Positions 47,533 through 58,678 of a DNA stretch of 64,000 nt are shown here, one piece after another. A program made the translations under genes and the position numbers. The notes under the pieces were generated by a model. It worked only from the letters and a program-made list of their open reading frames with translations. It was not told where the DNA came from and did not search any database. Source of the stretch: Hemerocallis citrina (taxonomy: Eukaryota > Streptophyta > Magnoliopsida > Asparagales > Asphodelaceae); contig CM030364.1 of assembly GCA_017893485.1 (NCBI GenBank), positions 204,038,827-204,102,826 on the forward strand, in the 5' to 3' direction. The stretch's first letter is position 1. Every line of letters begins with the position of its first letter.

Positions 47533-49057
47533 AATGTTCAAGGATATAAGAAAAGATTTAAGAATCATAAATAAAAATATAAAAGAATTAGGAAGATATA
47601 TGACAGACTACACAGAAGAAAAATTGGGCATAACAGAAGAAGGTATGAAAGAACTAGAAGCCATAACAAAACTTAACATAAATATCTTGGAAATAGAAGA
47701 CTTAATGGCAAATCCTAATTCAGAAGAAGTGCAAGAAGCCTTGAAAAATCTAGATATAGCAAACGAAGAAATAAAAATGGACCAAGACAAGATTATTGAA
47801 AAACCTTCAGAAATTCCAAGTAACATGTATGAAATCTTAAGACCACCACCTAACAAAAAACCCTACCAATTACCATGGAAATGGCAAAATACAAAAAGAA
47901 GAATGCAACTAGGTAAAGATAAAGAAAAAGAAACTCCAAAATATGAACCAACAAAACACTTCGAAAAAGGGATAGCAGGAAATGGAGAATGGTTAGACCT
48001 AGATTGCGTAAAAGACGTAGATAGAACGATTGAAGAATGGGTAAAAGCGTCATTAATAGTAGGATTTAGGCAAAACCTTAATGGAAATGCATTTGAGAAA
48101 TTTATAGAAGCCACTTTTATGGGAGTAGTAGCAAAATGGTGGAATGGACTAGAGGAAGAAGAGAGAAATACTATAAGAAAATCAAGACCAATTGATGATA
48201 GAGGAACTGAAGAAAGCTCAGTACAACGAACCCTAGGTTTAAAAGAAATAATTACAAATTACGAAAAAGCAATAAGAACCGAATTCAGTGTATACGATAA
48301 AGGAGAAAAATACACTATATATAAAAAGAATCAAGCAAGATGGAGACTAAGTAACTTAGAAATATGCGACATGTGCCATTCTGACAACTATGCTTGTGAA
48401 TTCCGAGAATATTATCAAGATAGTTATTACACAAAAGAAGAACGGAGTCCAATTTTAGACTCATTCTTTCTACAATTACCTGACCCATGGAGTATAAACA
48501 TATATAGTGCATACGTAAGTGAGAAAGTGAAACCAGAAGTAGACACTTTAGGGTATAGAACGCAATTTGTAAAAGATTATAGAGACAAAGTATGCCAAGA
48601 TGCTAGAGCAACAATGAAATATTATAGAACATATAAACAAAGAATCTGCTGTGAAGATACAAGACCAAATCATTGGGGATGCAACAATAACTATAGATAC
48701 AATAACTATAAATACACAAAGAAGAATAATCACAAATTCCAAAAATATCAACCAAAATATAGGAAAACATTTAAGAGATATAGAAAACCTTTTAAAAAAT
48801 ACTTTAGAAAGATGAATAAAAATAAAAATAGGCAGTATACGAAAAATCTAAAAAAATGTAATTGTTACATATGTGGAGAGGTAGGATATATATCACCAAA
48901 TTGTCCTAAAAAATTGAAAAAAGAAAATGTAAAATACGTAGAAGAAATTGAAGAAATGAATAACATAAATTACGAACCCATAGAATATGATGAAGAATGG
49001 TCAGATATAAGTGAAGATGAAGAAATAATGGTAATGGACATGTCGAATCACATGTAA
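47474..49057 (+). CDS. Endogenous caulimovirid coat-protein ORF
   Basis: This is an uninterrupted 527-codon frame in a highly A-rich region. It has the layout of a caulimovirid (plant pararetrovirus) coat protein: an acidic coiled N-terminal part, a central capsid region with a Trp-rich stretch, a strongly basic Lys/Arg/Tyr-rich segment (about residues 420-465), a zinc-knuckle-like Cys cluster (about 467-481) and an acidic C-terminal tail (about 500-520). In the knuckle the His position is occupied by Tyr, so zinc binding is probably impaired. No viral protease, RT or other downstream gene follows; copia sequence begins at about 49053. It is read as an integrated fragment, not an active virus, and the genus is not assigned. 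Confidence 0.7.
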   Translation: MEPKIYLNIQDMEEDCNGPEMFKDIRKDLRIINKNIKELGRYMTDYTEEKLGITEEGMKELEAITKLNINILEIEDLMANPNSEEVQEALKNLDIANEEIKMDQDKIIEKPSEIPSNMYEILRPPPNKKPYQLPWKWQNTKRRMQLGKDKEKETPKYEPTKHFEKGIAGNGEWLDLDCVKDVDRTIEEWVKASLIVGFRQNLNGNAFEKFIEATFMGVVAKWWNGLEEEERNTIRKSRPIDDRGTEESSVQRTLGLKEIITNYEKAIRTEFSVYDKGEKYTIYKKNQARWRLSNLEICDMCHSDNYACEFREYYQDSYYTKEERSPILDSFFLQLPDPWSINIYSAYVSEKVKPEVDTLGYRTQFVKDYRDKVCQDARATMKYYRTYKQRICCEDTRPNHWGCNNNYRYNNYKYTKKNNHKFQKYQPKYRKTFKRYRKPFKKYFRKMNKNKNRQYTKNLKKCNCYICGEVGYISPNCPKKLKKENVKYVEEIEEMNNINYEPIEYDEEWSDISEDEEIMVMDMSNHM

Positions 49058-52000
49058 TTTTTGTTGTAGACTAGGGCATATTTCTTATAACTGTTCACTA
49101 AAAGGGAATACTAACCTTGTGTGGGTGAGAAAGGATACAAATGCAGGTTCAAAACAAACCTGGGCACGCAAAGTTTTACCTACTAATCTTGGTGTAGGTA
49201 CCCTAACGCATCAAAACTAAAGATCGGTGGTACCTTGATAGTAGATGCTCAAATCACATGACTGGTGACAGCAAGGAAAAAGGGGAAGGACATCATCTTT
49301 GGAGACAATCGCACGGGTCAAACCAATGGTAATGGTAAAATCAATTTTGGTTCCTCATGCTCCATTGAGGATGTCCTATTGGTAAGAAGTCTAATGCACA
49401 ATTTAATTAGCATTAGTCAACAATGTGATAAAGGGTATATTGTTACTTTTGATAAAAACACATGCAGTTTACTAGATAACAATAAAAATTGTTTACTTCT
49501 TCCTAACAGATGCAATAATATATGGGTCATAAACTCGAATGAATCAGCACAGAAAAGTATGAGATATTTTGTTGCACGAAACGAGGATGGATGGTTGTGG
49601 CACCGTAGGCTTGGTCACACGCACATGGACAACCTCAACAAACTTGTAAGCAAGGAGCTTGTGAGAGGAATTCTCAAAATTAAGTTCAAAAAGGACAAAC
49701 CATGTGAGTCATGCCAATTTGGTAAGCAAACAAAAAGTTCTCACAAACCAAAGAAAATGGTATCAACCTCTAGACCTCTTGAACTTTTGCACATGGATCT
49801 TTTTGGTCCATCACGAACACGTAGCAATGGTGGTGCACGATATAAATTTGTTATTGTTGATGACTATAGTAGATTTACCTGGGTTGCCTTCTTGGCATAA
49901 AAAGATGAGACAGTACATGTATTTCAGAAATTCTGTCGAAGAGTGGAAAATGAGAAAAGCCTCACCATTGTTACTATTCGTAGTGATCATGGTGGGAAAT
50001 TTTAAAACGAACTCTTCACATTATTTTGTGAAAAAAGGGGATAAAACATGAGTTCGCATGTCCTCGCACTCCTCAACAAAATGGGGTTGTTGAAAGGAAG
50101 AATCGATCTCTCCAAGAAATGGCCTGTACAATGCTTAGTGAAAAAGATTTGTCTAAGTCTTTTTGGGCAGAGGCTGTCAATATAGCATGCTATACCATCA
50201 ACCAAGTTATTATTAGAAAATATATTGAGAAAACTCTATTTGAACTATATTATGGCAAAACTCCCAACCTAAGCTATTTTTGTGTCTTCAGATGCAAATT
50301 TTTTATTTTAAACACTCTTGACAATTTGGGGAAGTTTGATCGAAAAAGTGATGAAGGTGTTTTCCTAGGATATTTTCTTAATAGCAAAGCATATCGTATT
50401 TTTAACAAAAGAAGATGCACTATTCAAGAATCTATTGATGTTATATTTGATGAAACTAACCACTACTCGAAAGAAATAGTACATGTTGTTGATGATGATG
50501 AGGCAGGGGTTCGTGTTGAAAAGAAACAGGTGCATGTTGAAGAGGAACCACAAGCAATTGATCAAAATCAAATGGTGCTTCAAGACAAAGATGAACCTCA
50601 AAATCAATTAGATGAGATATCTATAGGACAAATTGATGCCATGGAAGATGAAAATATACAACATCAAGGCTCCACAAGTGAGAAACGTCCGGCATGGAAA
50701 ATCATGGTTAGTCATCCTCCATCTCTTATACGAAGTGATATGACCAAAGGGATAACTACTCGCACTCAAGCTAATAATTTTATGTGTTTTACCGCTTTCG
50801 TTTCCATGCTTGAACCTAAGAACATTAAGGAGGCCCTGCAAGATAATGAGTGGATCATTGCCATGTAAGAAGAACTTAATCAGTTTGAACGGAATCAAGT
50901 ATGGAGACTTGTTCCTCGACCTTAAAATAGGACCATCCTTGGTACTAAGTGGGTGTTTAGGAACAAGTTAGATGAATCCGGTTCAATAACTAGGAATAAA
51001 GTCCGTCTTGTTGCTCAAGGTTATAATTAACATGAGGGTGTAGATTTTGATGAGACTTTTGCTCCAGTTGTTAGGCTAGAAGCTATTCGTATTTTGCTTA
51101 CTTTTGCTGCATACATGGATTCCACTCTATTTCAAATGGATGTCAAAAGTGCTTTTTTAAATGGTTTTATTTCTGAAGAAGTTTATGTAGCACAACCACC
51201 GGGATTCACTGATCCCACACACCTAAACCATGTTTTTCGGCTTGTTAAAGCTCTTTATGGTTTGAAGCAAGCCCCTCGTGCTTGGTATGAACGACTGAGT
51301 TCGTTCCTTCTTCACATAGGGTTTTCTAAAGGAAAAGTAGACACCACACTTTTTATAAAACATGTTTTTAAAGACATTTTGACTATGCAAATTTATGTTG
51401 ATGATATCATATTCGGGTCTACTAATAAAAATCTTTGCAAGGAGTTTTCAAAGCAAATGCAGGATGAGTTCGAAATGAGCATGATGGGCGAACTAACCTA
51501 TTTCCTTGGACTTCAAATACAACAAAGAAAAGATGGAATATTCATAAATCAATTCAAGTATGCCAAAGAACTTGTCAAGAAATTCCGACTTGAGAATGCA
51601 AATGTCTACAAAACTCCAATGGCCACTACCACTATGCTATCTAAAGACGAATCTGGTAATAACATCGATATTTCTATTTACAGAGGTATGATTGGTAGTT
51701 TGCTTTACATTACTGTGTCGTGTCCTGATATTATGTTTAGTGTCTGTTTATGTGCACATTTTCAATCGTGTCCCAAAGAATCACATTTGGTTGCCGTTAA
51801 GCGTATCATTCGATATCTTAAGGGCACACCAAATACTGGTCTTTGGTACTCGAAAAATAGAAATTTCTCTCTTGTAGCAGATTATGCTGTAAGCTTAACC
51901 GATAGAAAGAGCACTAGTGGTACATGTCACTTCTTGGGCGATTGCCTTGTTTCGTGGGCATCCAAGAAACAAAATTCTGTTACTCTTTCTACTGCCGAAG

Positions 52001-52329
52001 CTGAATACATTGCGGCAGGGTCCTGTTGTGCGCAGGTATTGTGGATGAAACACACTCTCGAAGATTATAAGGTATTCTTTGACCACATCACCATAAAATG
52101 TGACAACACTAGCATCGTACACATGACTAAAAATTTTGACCAACACAGTCGCACAAAACACATTGATGTTAGGTATCATTTCATTAAAGATCACCTTCAA
52201 AAGGGAGATATTGTACTTGAGTATATTTCTATTGATTCACAACTTGTAGATATTTTCACAAAACCTTTAGACAAAAAATGTTTTTATTTCTTGAGAAGAG
52301 CATTAAATGTCATTGATTTTTCAGCATAA
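49053..52329 (+). pseudogene. Ty1/copia gag-pol remnant (SIRE-like)
   Basis: Domains in order: gag zinc knuckle CNFCCRLGHISYNC (49053); protease motif WYLDSRCSNHMTGD (about 49230; the usual Gly after Asp-Ser is Arg); GAG-pre-integrase WLWHRRLGHTHMDNL; integrase core HMDLFGPSRTRSNG, IRSDHGGKF (stop after it) and PQQNGVVERKNRSL; RT with QMDVKSAFLNGF and IYVDDIIFG; RNase H with TDRKSTSGTCHFLG and STAEAEYIAAGS; end at TKPLD and a stop at 52329. Stops or shifts occur at least near 49219, 49898, 50003, 50866, 50924 and 51028. The segment 51094-52329 is a clean 411-codon frame. No 5' LTR or primer-binding site is present. Confidence 0.9.
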
Positions 52330-53028
52330 AATTTCTGTTTATTGGTCGGTCAACCGGTTCGCCCTCTGTGGCCTTTGGTGGGTTTGCGGCTGACCGGTTT
52401 GCTCTCTAGGAATTCTTTTCAAAATCACATGTGACGGTCGACCAGTTTACTCTCTGGAAATTCTTTTCAAAAAACCACATGTGACGGTCAACCGTGCGAA
52501 CGACCGGTGTGCTCTTTGAATATTGTTTTGCAAAATCATGTTTTGCGGTCGACCTGCTCTCTCTCTGGTCTTGTTCTTCAACTTTTTATAAAATCAATGC
52601 TTCCTCTCTCAATTTCTTGATTTTCTTGTTGCTTCTCTTCCATGATTCTTTTTGTATTCATTGTAATATCTTAGAATGTTCATCCTTTTTGTTTTAAATT
52701 GATGATTTATTTTACGAACTTTCCGAGGATTATTTTACTCTTTCTATTCCCTCTTAGTGTGTTCCAAAAAGGGAAATAATATTGTTTTTGAATGTTTTCA
52801 AATGATTTTCAAATTTCAAATCATTTCATGAATTAATTCTCTCATTCCTATCTTATATTTGTTCATTAAATTCTATATTACAGGTAATATTATATTAAGG
52901 GGGAGTGTTCAATCTCTTAAAAATTTTATCTATATGAAAATCAGTTTTTCAGGATGTACTAAATTTAGGGGGAGTATTTGCATACTTTGTTTTAATCTTC
53001 AAACATTCGTGCATGTTTTGTTCACACC
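52330..53028 (+). other. Copia 3' noncoding region with GTCGAC-type motifs
   Basis: Between 52346 and 52570 at least five GGTCGACC/GGTCAACCG-type palindromes occur, each followed by a CTCTCTGG-like word. Two GGGGGAG tracts (about 52900 and 52968) precede the final polypurine tract. There is no env-like frame. Confidence 0.6.
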
Positions 53029-53040
53029 AAAAGGGAGAGA
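53029..53040 (+). other. Polypurine tract of plus-strand copia element
   Basis: AAAAGGGAGAGA sits one base before the LTR start TGTTGAC and matches the tract of the other copia element (3873-3888). Confidence 0.75.
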
Positions 53041-53041
53041 T

Positions 53042-54013
53042 TGTTGACTCTTGGTTTGGTGTGCACAAAACGTGCTCACTTGTACTAATAAGTTCAAATT
53101 TAGTGTATCAGATTTTCAGAATTAATTAATATTAAAAAGAGATCCAAGAGAGATTCACAAATATACAAACAAAGAAAGTAATAAAGGGAGATTGCATCTA
53201 CAAGCAAAAGAGGAAAGAGCTCTCCATTAATTGGCCTCCAAGCAATCTATCAAGTCTAGAATTTTTGCAATATTTTTCGTGAGATATTTATTGTAATTGA
53301 TTGATTAAAGAGAGATGAGTTTATGGTAAGAAAACAAAGTGGATTCGATCTATACAGCCACGGTCCGGTCGACCGTACCTAATGTCGGTCGACCGTCGTA
53401 GTCAACCGCAACTTCTATTTGCGAAGACAACGGTCGACCTTTCATCTCTCTAGCTACGCCAGAGAGCTGAATGGTCGACCGCACACTTTGACCGGTCGAC
53501 CGCAACTTGGCTGTATATCTTTTTTGGAAAGTATCATTTCTTCTTTTGATCGATATACTTCCTCTTCTATTTAATCGAACGAATCCACTGTGACTTCTTC
53601 ACCTATTCCTTATGAGTAAACTACTTTGAACTAATCTCTTGATAATCAATCCGAGTGTGAGCGTTGAATTGGTTGTATTCATTAGTCAAGATCTCAAACG
53701 ATCTTGAGTTTTATTTTCTTTTCTTTTCCACTTTGATGAGATTGACGGGACTTGGATTAGAAGTCCTGTGGGTGTAATAGGTCTCTCGGCATGAATCCGA
53801 GAATCACTGTACTAAGGGTTTTTGAGTATAGTGGAACGCTTGTAGCGGAGAATTGCTACAAGTAGGTGGTGTGGACGTCGACCTGGGGGTCAAACCACGT
53901 TATATCGCTGCATCATCTGAGTTTGCTTTTCTTGTCTCTCTTGCATTACTTCAATTTACTTTACTTTAGTTCTTTAATTTTTAATTCCACACGATCACTC
54001 TATTCACCCCCCC
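53042..54013 (+). mobile_element. Ty1/copia 3' LTR, 3' end truncated
   Basis: Starts TGTTGACTCTTGGTTTGG, like the LTR at 5888 (minus). It contains GGTCGACC palindromes at 53366-53505 and ends in TATTCACCCCCCC, a phrase that lies about 40-50 bp before the end of the other copia LTR. The final segment with the CAACA end is missing, replaced by unrelated GC-rich DNA. Confidence 0.75.
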
Positions 54014-54016
54014 AAG

Positions 54017-54480
54017 GGTGATTTACAAGCAGCGGGGCTGCGGTTCGGCGGTGGTGAGGGTGTTGGGGGTCTTCGACGGAGTGAAGCAAGGCGACTGGAG
54101 GGCGGTGGTTGCTGGTGATAGTCGAGGACAGGGCCGACGAGCGCTGGTGATGAGGAGAGTTGATGGGGTGCACGACGAGGAAGGTGACGGCAAGGGGCAG
54201 CGACGGGATGTCTACGAGGAGCGGGAGGCGAGGCGAACGGTAGGCTCGAGGTGGTGCTCAGGGCGGCAGAGATCAGGGGATGGTGCAGGAGTTGCAGACG
54301 ACGAGGAAGGAATAGGGAAAGCAGCTGCGTGGGAGTCGGCAAGGGCTCAACTGGTGGTGGGACTGCGACAATGGTGGCAGGCGATCGGTGAGACAAGGAG
54401 GAGGATGGAGGTGCTGATGGCGAGGCTCAACGAGGGTTGAAGTTGCGGCAATGCAGACAGCGGTTGCTCGAAGAGAAGGC
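54017..54480 (-). other. GC-rich leader-like fragment
   Basis: The minus strand is rich in CCACC, CCTCC and TCGCC words like the leaders of the A-I LTR-like family. The overlapping frames on both strands look like byproducts of base composition. It could be a displaced family leader. Confidence 0.35.
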
Positions 54481-54481
54481 A

Positions 54482-54593
54482 TGAACAATAATACTTGAAT
54501 TGAAGCAATATAAAATATCCAAGTACAATAATCCAACGTCTGGAAACAATAATAAAAATACGGGACATAAGCCCAATACGAGTACATGTTAAG
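54482..54593 (-). mobile_element. Short fragment of the A-I LTR-like family
   Basis: The minus strand reads TTGGGCTTATGTCCCGTATT, GTTTCCAGAC, then TTGGATATTTTATATTGCTT, aligning with 15017-15117 of member B. It is about 110 bp long and joins the small LTR element at 54594. Confidence 0.65.
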
Positions 54594-54648
54594 CAGTTGT
54601 ACTAAATAATAGATAAATTGTCTGAGTTTATGGCAGGGGCATTACAAA

Positions 54649-54660
54649 TGGTATCAGAAC
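54649..54660 (+). other. Primer-binding site of the TRIM-like element
   Basis: TGGTATCAGAAC, one mismatch from the initiator tRNA-Met complement TGGTATCAGAGC, two bases after the LTR end. Confidence 0.8.
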
Positions 54661-54921
54661 CAACTTTCAACACCGAGTGTGAAGAGGACGTGAGTAGGGG
54701 GCATCATATGATCTGCGATGGGAGATAGTTTCACTGATTATCGAGGTGTGCGACACTTGCGATGTGGCTAGTCTTCCTGATTATCGGGGTCGAAGCGACT
54801 CACACGGACTGCTCCACATCGGCTAGAAAAGAGATCCTGCACTAGATTGTACATGCCCCGTACTCAGCGAGTGATTTCTAAAGGGGGGTGTATGTAACAC
54901 CCCGTAATTTAAAGAGAGATA

Positions 54922-54926
<5 letters not shown>

Positions 54927-54977
<51 letters not shown>
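54927..54977. repeat. (TA)n microsatellite in TRIM 3' LTR
   Basis: About 25 TA units start some 35 bp into the 3' LTR. Confidence 0.95.
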
Positions 54978-54978
<1 letters not shown>

Positions 54979-55395
54979 AGGAATTGGAGGCTATGCCCTA
55001 TAGAAGTTCCTATAGGAGTAGTCTATGAGAATTGCCTACACGGTGGGGCCCAGGGAAAAGAGGCAGCAAGGCTGCTGCTGATGCCATCAGGGCGTCATGT
55101 GGGGGCCCACGTGCAGAGGGCAATTGCTGGGAGCTATCTCCTTGCGTGTGCTGGCGGGTGGGCCCAAGGGAAGGAAGAAGTGTGCAAAAATAATTAGTAT
55201 TGGAATTTGACCCATATCGGGAGAGTGCAAAAATAGTTAATATTAAAATAATAATGCCTATGATCAAGAGTTACCAATCCGGTTAACCACCTTTTGAGAG
55301 GTAACCTGTGGTGGGCAGTTGTACTAAATAATAGATAAATTGTCTGATAAGTTGTATAAATTGTCTGAGTTTGGGACAGGGGCGTTATAACCCGA

Positions 55396-56068
55396 CTGTG
55401 CAGAGGTTCTCGAGAAGGGATGGTCGACTGTCTGTTGTGTACAGTCGCCCTCGCGTGGCTGAAGCAGATTTCGAGTGCAGGTTAGTTGACTTCACTGAGA
55501 CACAAACTTGTTCTCCAAGTTAGATCGTGTGGCTCTTATCGTAAGGTTATCTTTTCAGTAATATCTAACAGATTGTATCAAGATATCAAACAGGGGTTTC
55601 TGTAGATCTTTATATATTGTTGTTATTGACCTCCATTGAGAGCCAAGAAAGAGAGAGTACTTCATTGAAAGAGAGGTGGAGTGGTTTCTTAATTGTAAAC
55701 AACTACTACTTGCTGGTGAGGCTTGAGAGAGGGTCGTGGCGAGAATTGTAATATTTTTGCATCTTCTCTAGTTGAATAACATCTCGGATTTTTTTCCCCT
55801 CGGATTAAGGTGAAATCCCCAACTGGGACAAATTTGTATGCTTTGGTGTGTTTGCTGTGATCTCCTATGTGCTTGATGGTTTGTATTGATTGCATCGCAT
55901 AACTCAACAAGATCCTTACTTTTCCTAACAATTCCAACTGTTGTGAACCCTAATTTCCCAATATATTTTACATGCACTAATCTATGTATAACTATTTCTC
56001 TATTAACCATCTACTATCAAACCACATTAAACAAACATCTACTGCTCATCTGCAACATCTACATATAA
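55396..56068 (+). mobile_element. Possible copia LTR fragment
   Basis: The phrase ATCTCGGATTTTTTTCCCCTC followed by GGTGAAATCCCC resembles the end region of many plant Ty1/copia LTRs (TCCGGGTTTTTTCCCCTC). Upstream lie GAGAGCCAAGAAAGAGAGAG and a TATATATT. LTR limits, PBS and internal genes are not visible. L1 sequence begins abruptly at about 56069. Confidence 0.4.
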
Positions 56069-57755
56069 ATTGTCCTGATCCCCAAACGGGAGGAGTCTAA
56101 GCATGTGGGGGACTTCAGGCCGATAAGCCTCATTAACTGCTCGGCGAAGATCATCACAAAGATCCTGGCCATTCGCCTGGGGAGTCTAATGGATAGCATT
56201 ATCAGCAAAACCCAGACGGGCTTCATCAAGGGCAGATATATCTTGGACTGTGTGGCCACTGCTGAACAATGCATACACCATTGTCATACGAGCAATTCTA
56301 AGAACTTCCTTCTAAAATTGGATTTTGAAAAAGCATACGACTCAGTCGACTAGGAGTGCCTGCTAGAAGCTCTTAGAGGGAGAGGATTTGGGGACAGATG
56401 GGTTGGTTGGATCAAACAATGTCTACAGACCAGTAAAATGGCAATATCGGTGAATGGGCGGCCATGACCCTCGTTTCCCTGCAAGAAGGGACTCCGGCAA
56501 GGGGATCCGTTATCCCCACTTCTATTCACTATTGTTGCAGATGTACTAAGGGGAATGCTAGAAAATTGTCGGAGACAAGGTTGGATTCAGCCGGTGGCCA
56601 GGGGCAACTCCAATCAAGGGTGCACGATCCTGCAATATGCTGATGACACTCTACTGTTTGGGAACGGGTCCAGATTAGAAATAGTATGCTTTTAAGGGGC
56701 CCTATATTGTTTTGAAGCTTGGTCAGGTCTCAGGATAAATTTTCACAAGAGTGCATTAACCCCCATAACCCTATCGGATGATGAAGCCTGGGAACATGCC
56801 ACTATACTAAACTGCACGATGAATGACTTCCCAATCAAGTATTTAGGACTCCCACTCAGACTAGGGAAACTCACTAAATCAGACTGGCTTCCTATAATAG
56901 ATAGGGTAGAGGACAGGTTGTCTGGTTGGAAAGGCAAATCGCTATCACTAGGAGGCAGAGTGATACTCATTAATTCAGTTCTGTCTAACTTGCCCATCTA
57001 CTACATGTCCTTTTTTGAGCTCCCAAAGTGGATCATCCAAAGAATTGACCGAATCCGTAAAAGATTCCTTTGGAAAAGGGCAGATTCGAATAGGGGAGGC
57101 TACCACTTGTCAAATGGGGTATTGCCTGCATGAAGAAGAAACATGGAGGGCTAGGTATCATCGACCTTAGAGATATGAATCTTGCCCTCTTAGGGAAATG
57201 GTTGTGGAAGGTTTTCCACCACGGCGGGAAAGGCTGGCAGGATTTCATCCAACCGTACCTACGGGGAAAAGGTACAAGAAGCCTGTGCTTTCGAGTAGGA
57301 GCTAAGGTTTCCTGTTTTTGGAAAGGAATTTCCAAAGCAAGTGGACCGTTCAGCTCTGCAGTGACATCGAATATCGAAAATGGACGGTTCACCAGATTTT
57401 GGTGGGATAAGTGGTGTGGTGCTCATACACTGAAAGAATTTTTCCCGGAACTGTTTGCCAAAACGACTCGCCCTAATATCTCTATGGCAGATACCTGGAA
57501 GAGGGAAAATTGGAAACCGACGTTTCAAGGAGCTCTTACCCCAGGACTACAGTAGCAACTGCAAGAACTGCAAACACACATCGCCCGATCCGGGTCGATG
57601 TGCACCCAAGGACCAGACCAGCTGCGTTGGGGATTAGAACCCAAGGGTCCTTTCACGGTCAGACCCCTGTACCATCGGATCCACTTCTGGGGTTGCCGGC
57701 CCAGCTGGGCACAGGTGCTATGGAAGGCGAAAACACCATTGAAGGTCAGAGTATT
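56069..57755 (+). pseudogene. Second L1-type LINE, RT fragment
   Basis: 5' truncated in the RT domain: GDFRPISLINCSAKIITKIL, TGFIKGRYILDCVA, LLKLDFEKAYDSVD (then stop), KKGLRQGDPLSPLLF, LQYADDTLLFGN (catalytic YADD intact). Then YLGLPLRLGKLTKSDW, LGGRVILINSVLSNLP, and after a frameshift GGLGIIDLRDMNLALLGKWL. Stops lie near 56351, 56466, 56691 and 57553. The frame reaches the start of the zf-RVT region (LWKAKTPLKVRVF), where member H is inserted at 57756. It is a different L1 lineage from the one at 23585. Confidence 0.88.
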
Positions 57756-58678
57756 TGTAACTCCCTATTCCAGTTGCACGTATTTTATTACGTGAATTTT
57801 TGTACTTCAATTTTCAGATCAGTTTTATTTTTTTCTTTGGACTCTTTATCTAAAGTCAGAATATTTTTTTGATCAGTTCTATAATTTTGTAATTTTTCGA
57901 CCGGAGTTTAAATACAAATTTTAAACCCTAATTAATCTTAATCCTAATCCTAATCCTAATCCTAACCCACTCCCGCTAATCACTCGCTCCCATTTTTCTC
58001 CTACTGCCTAATTCTATGCCTAACTCCTGACTTCTCCTTGTTCATTTTTTTCCACACACATGTTTGATTTTTCTACACCCCCTCCTATCACTTCCTTTCT
58101 ATATACACACACACACACACATGCAGAACCTCCCACCTCTTTCTCTTCTCTTATCTACATCCCATTCTTCATTTTTCCTTCTTCTCTTCCTCTGCCTTCT
58201 TCTCACCCGAGAGCTCAAGCAACACCCAAGCTCCACTTTATCTTCCACCTTCGAGCCAACGACTCTGCTTCTATGATCCCGTCAACCCCGAAAAATAACC
58301 CGACACCGCGCCACCATGTTGTTGTCGTCGCTCACCGTTGCTACCGTTGCTCGCTAGCTACCGTCTTGCCGCCATTCTTACCGCCGTTGTGCCGCCGTCC
58401 GTTGCCGACGTCGCTTCTTCTTTCCGTGGTTAACACCACCACTGAAATTGTCACGTTATAAGGCAAGTACCTTGTACACTATTTTTGTTCTCGTACAAGT
58501 ATTTTTCTTGGACTCGTGGCAAGTAGTCTAGTCATTATCATGTTTTATTGTCAAACTCCATTCTAGTCACTTGTTTCATGCTATATCAACTGAAGAGTGA
58601 ACCGTTAACACATTTCGAATCGTGTTATCGAATATCAAATATTCAACCTTACTATCTCTAAAATTTCTTGACCTTGCA

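Larger units (their letters stand above)
54594..55389 (+). mobile_element. TRIM-like small LTR element
   Basis: A 5' LTR remnant (54594-54646, ending GGGGCATTACA) is followed by a primer-binding site (54649-54660), about 246 bp of internal DNA with no coding frame, a purine tract (AAAGGGGGGTGTA, about 54880-54892) and a 3' LTR (54893-55389, TGTAACACCCCG to GGGGCGTTATA). The two LTR ends share CAGTTGTACTAAATAATAG. The internal size fits terminal-repeat retrotransposons in miniature; a deletion derivative of a larger element is equally possible. Confidence 0.65.

Noticed and set aside
54004..54440. Opposed 130- and 140-codon frames
   Set aside because: Composition effect in a GC-rich leader-like fragment; no motif, and no conservation with other leaders.
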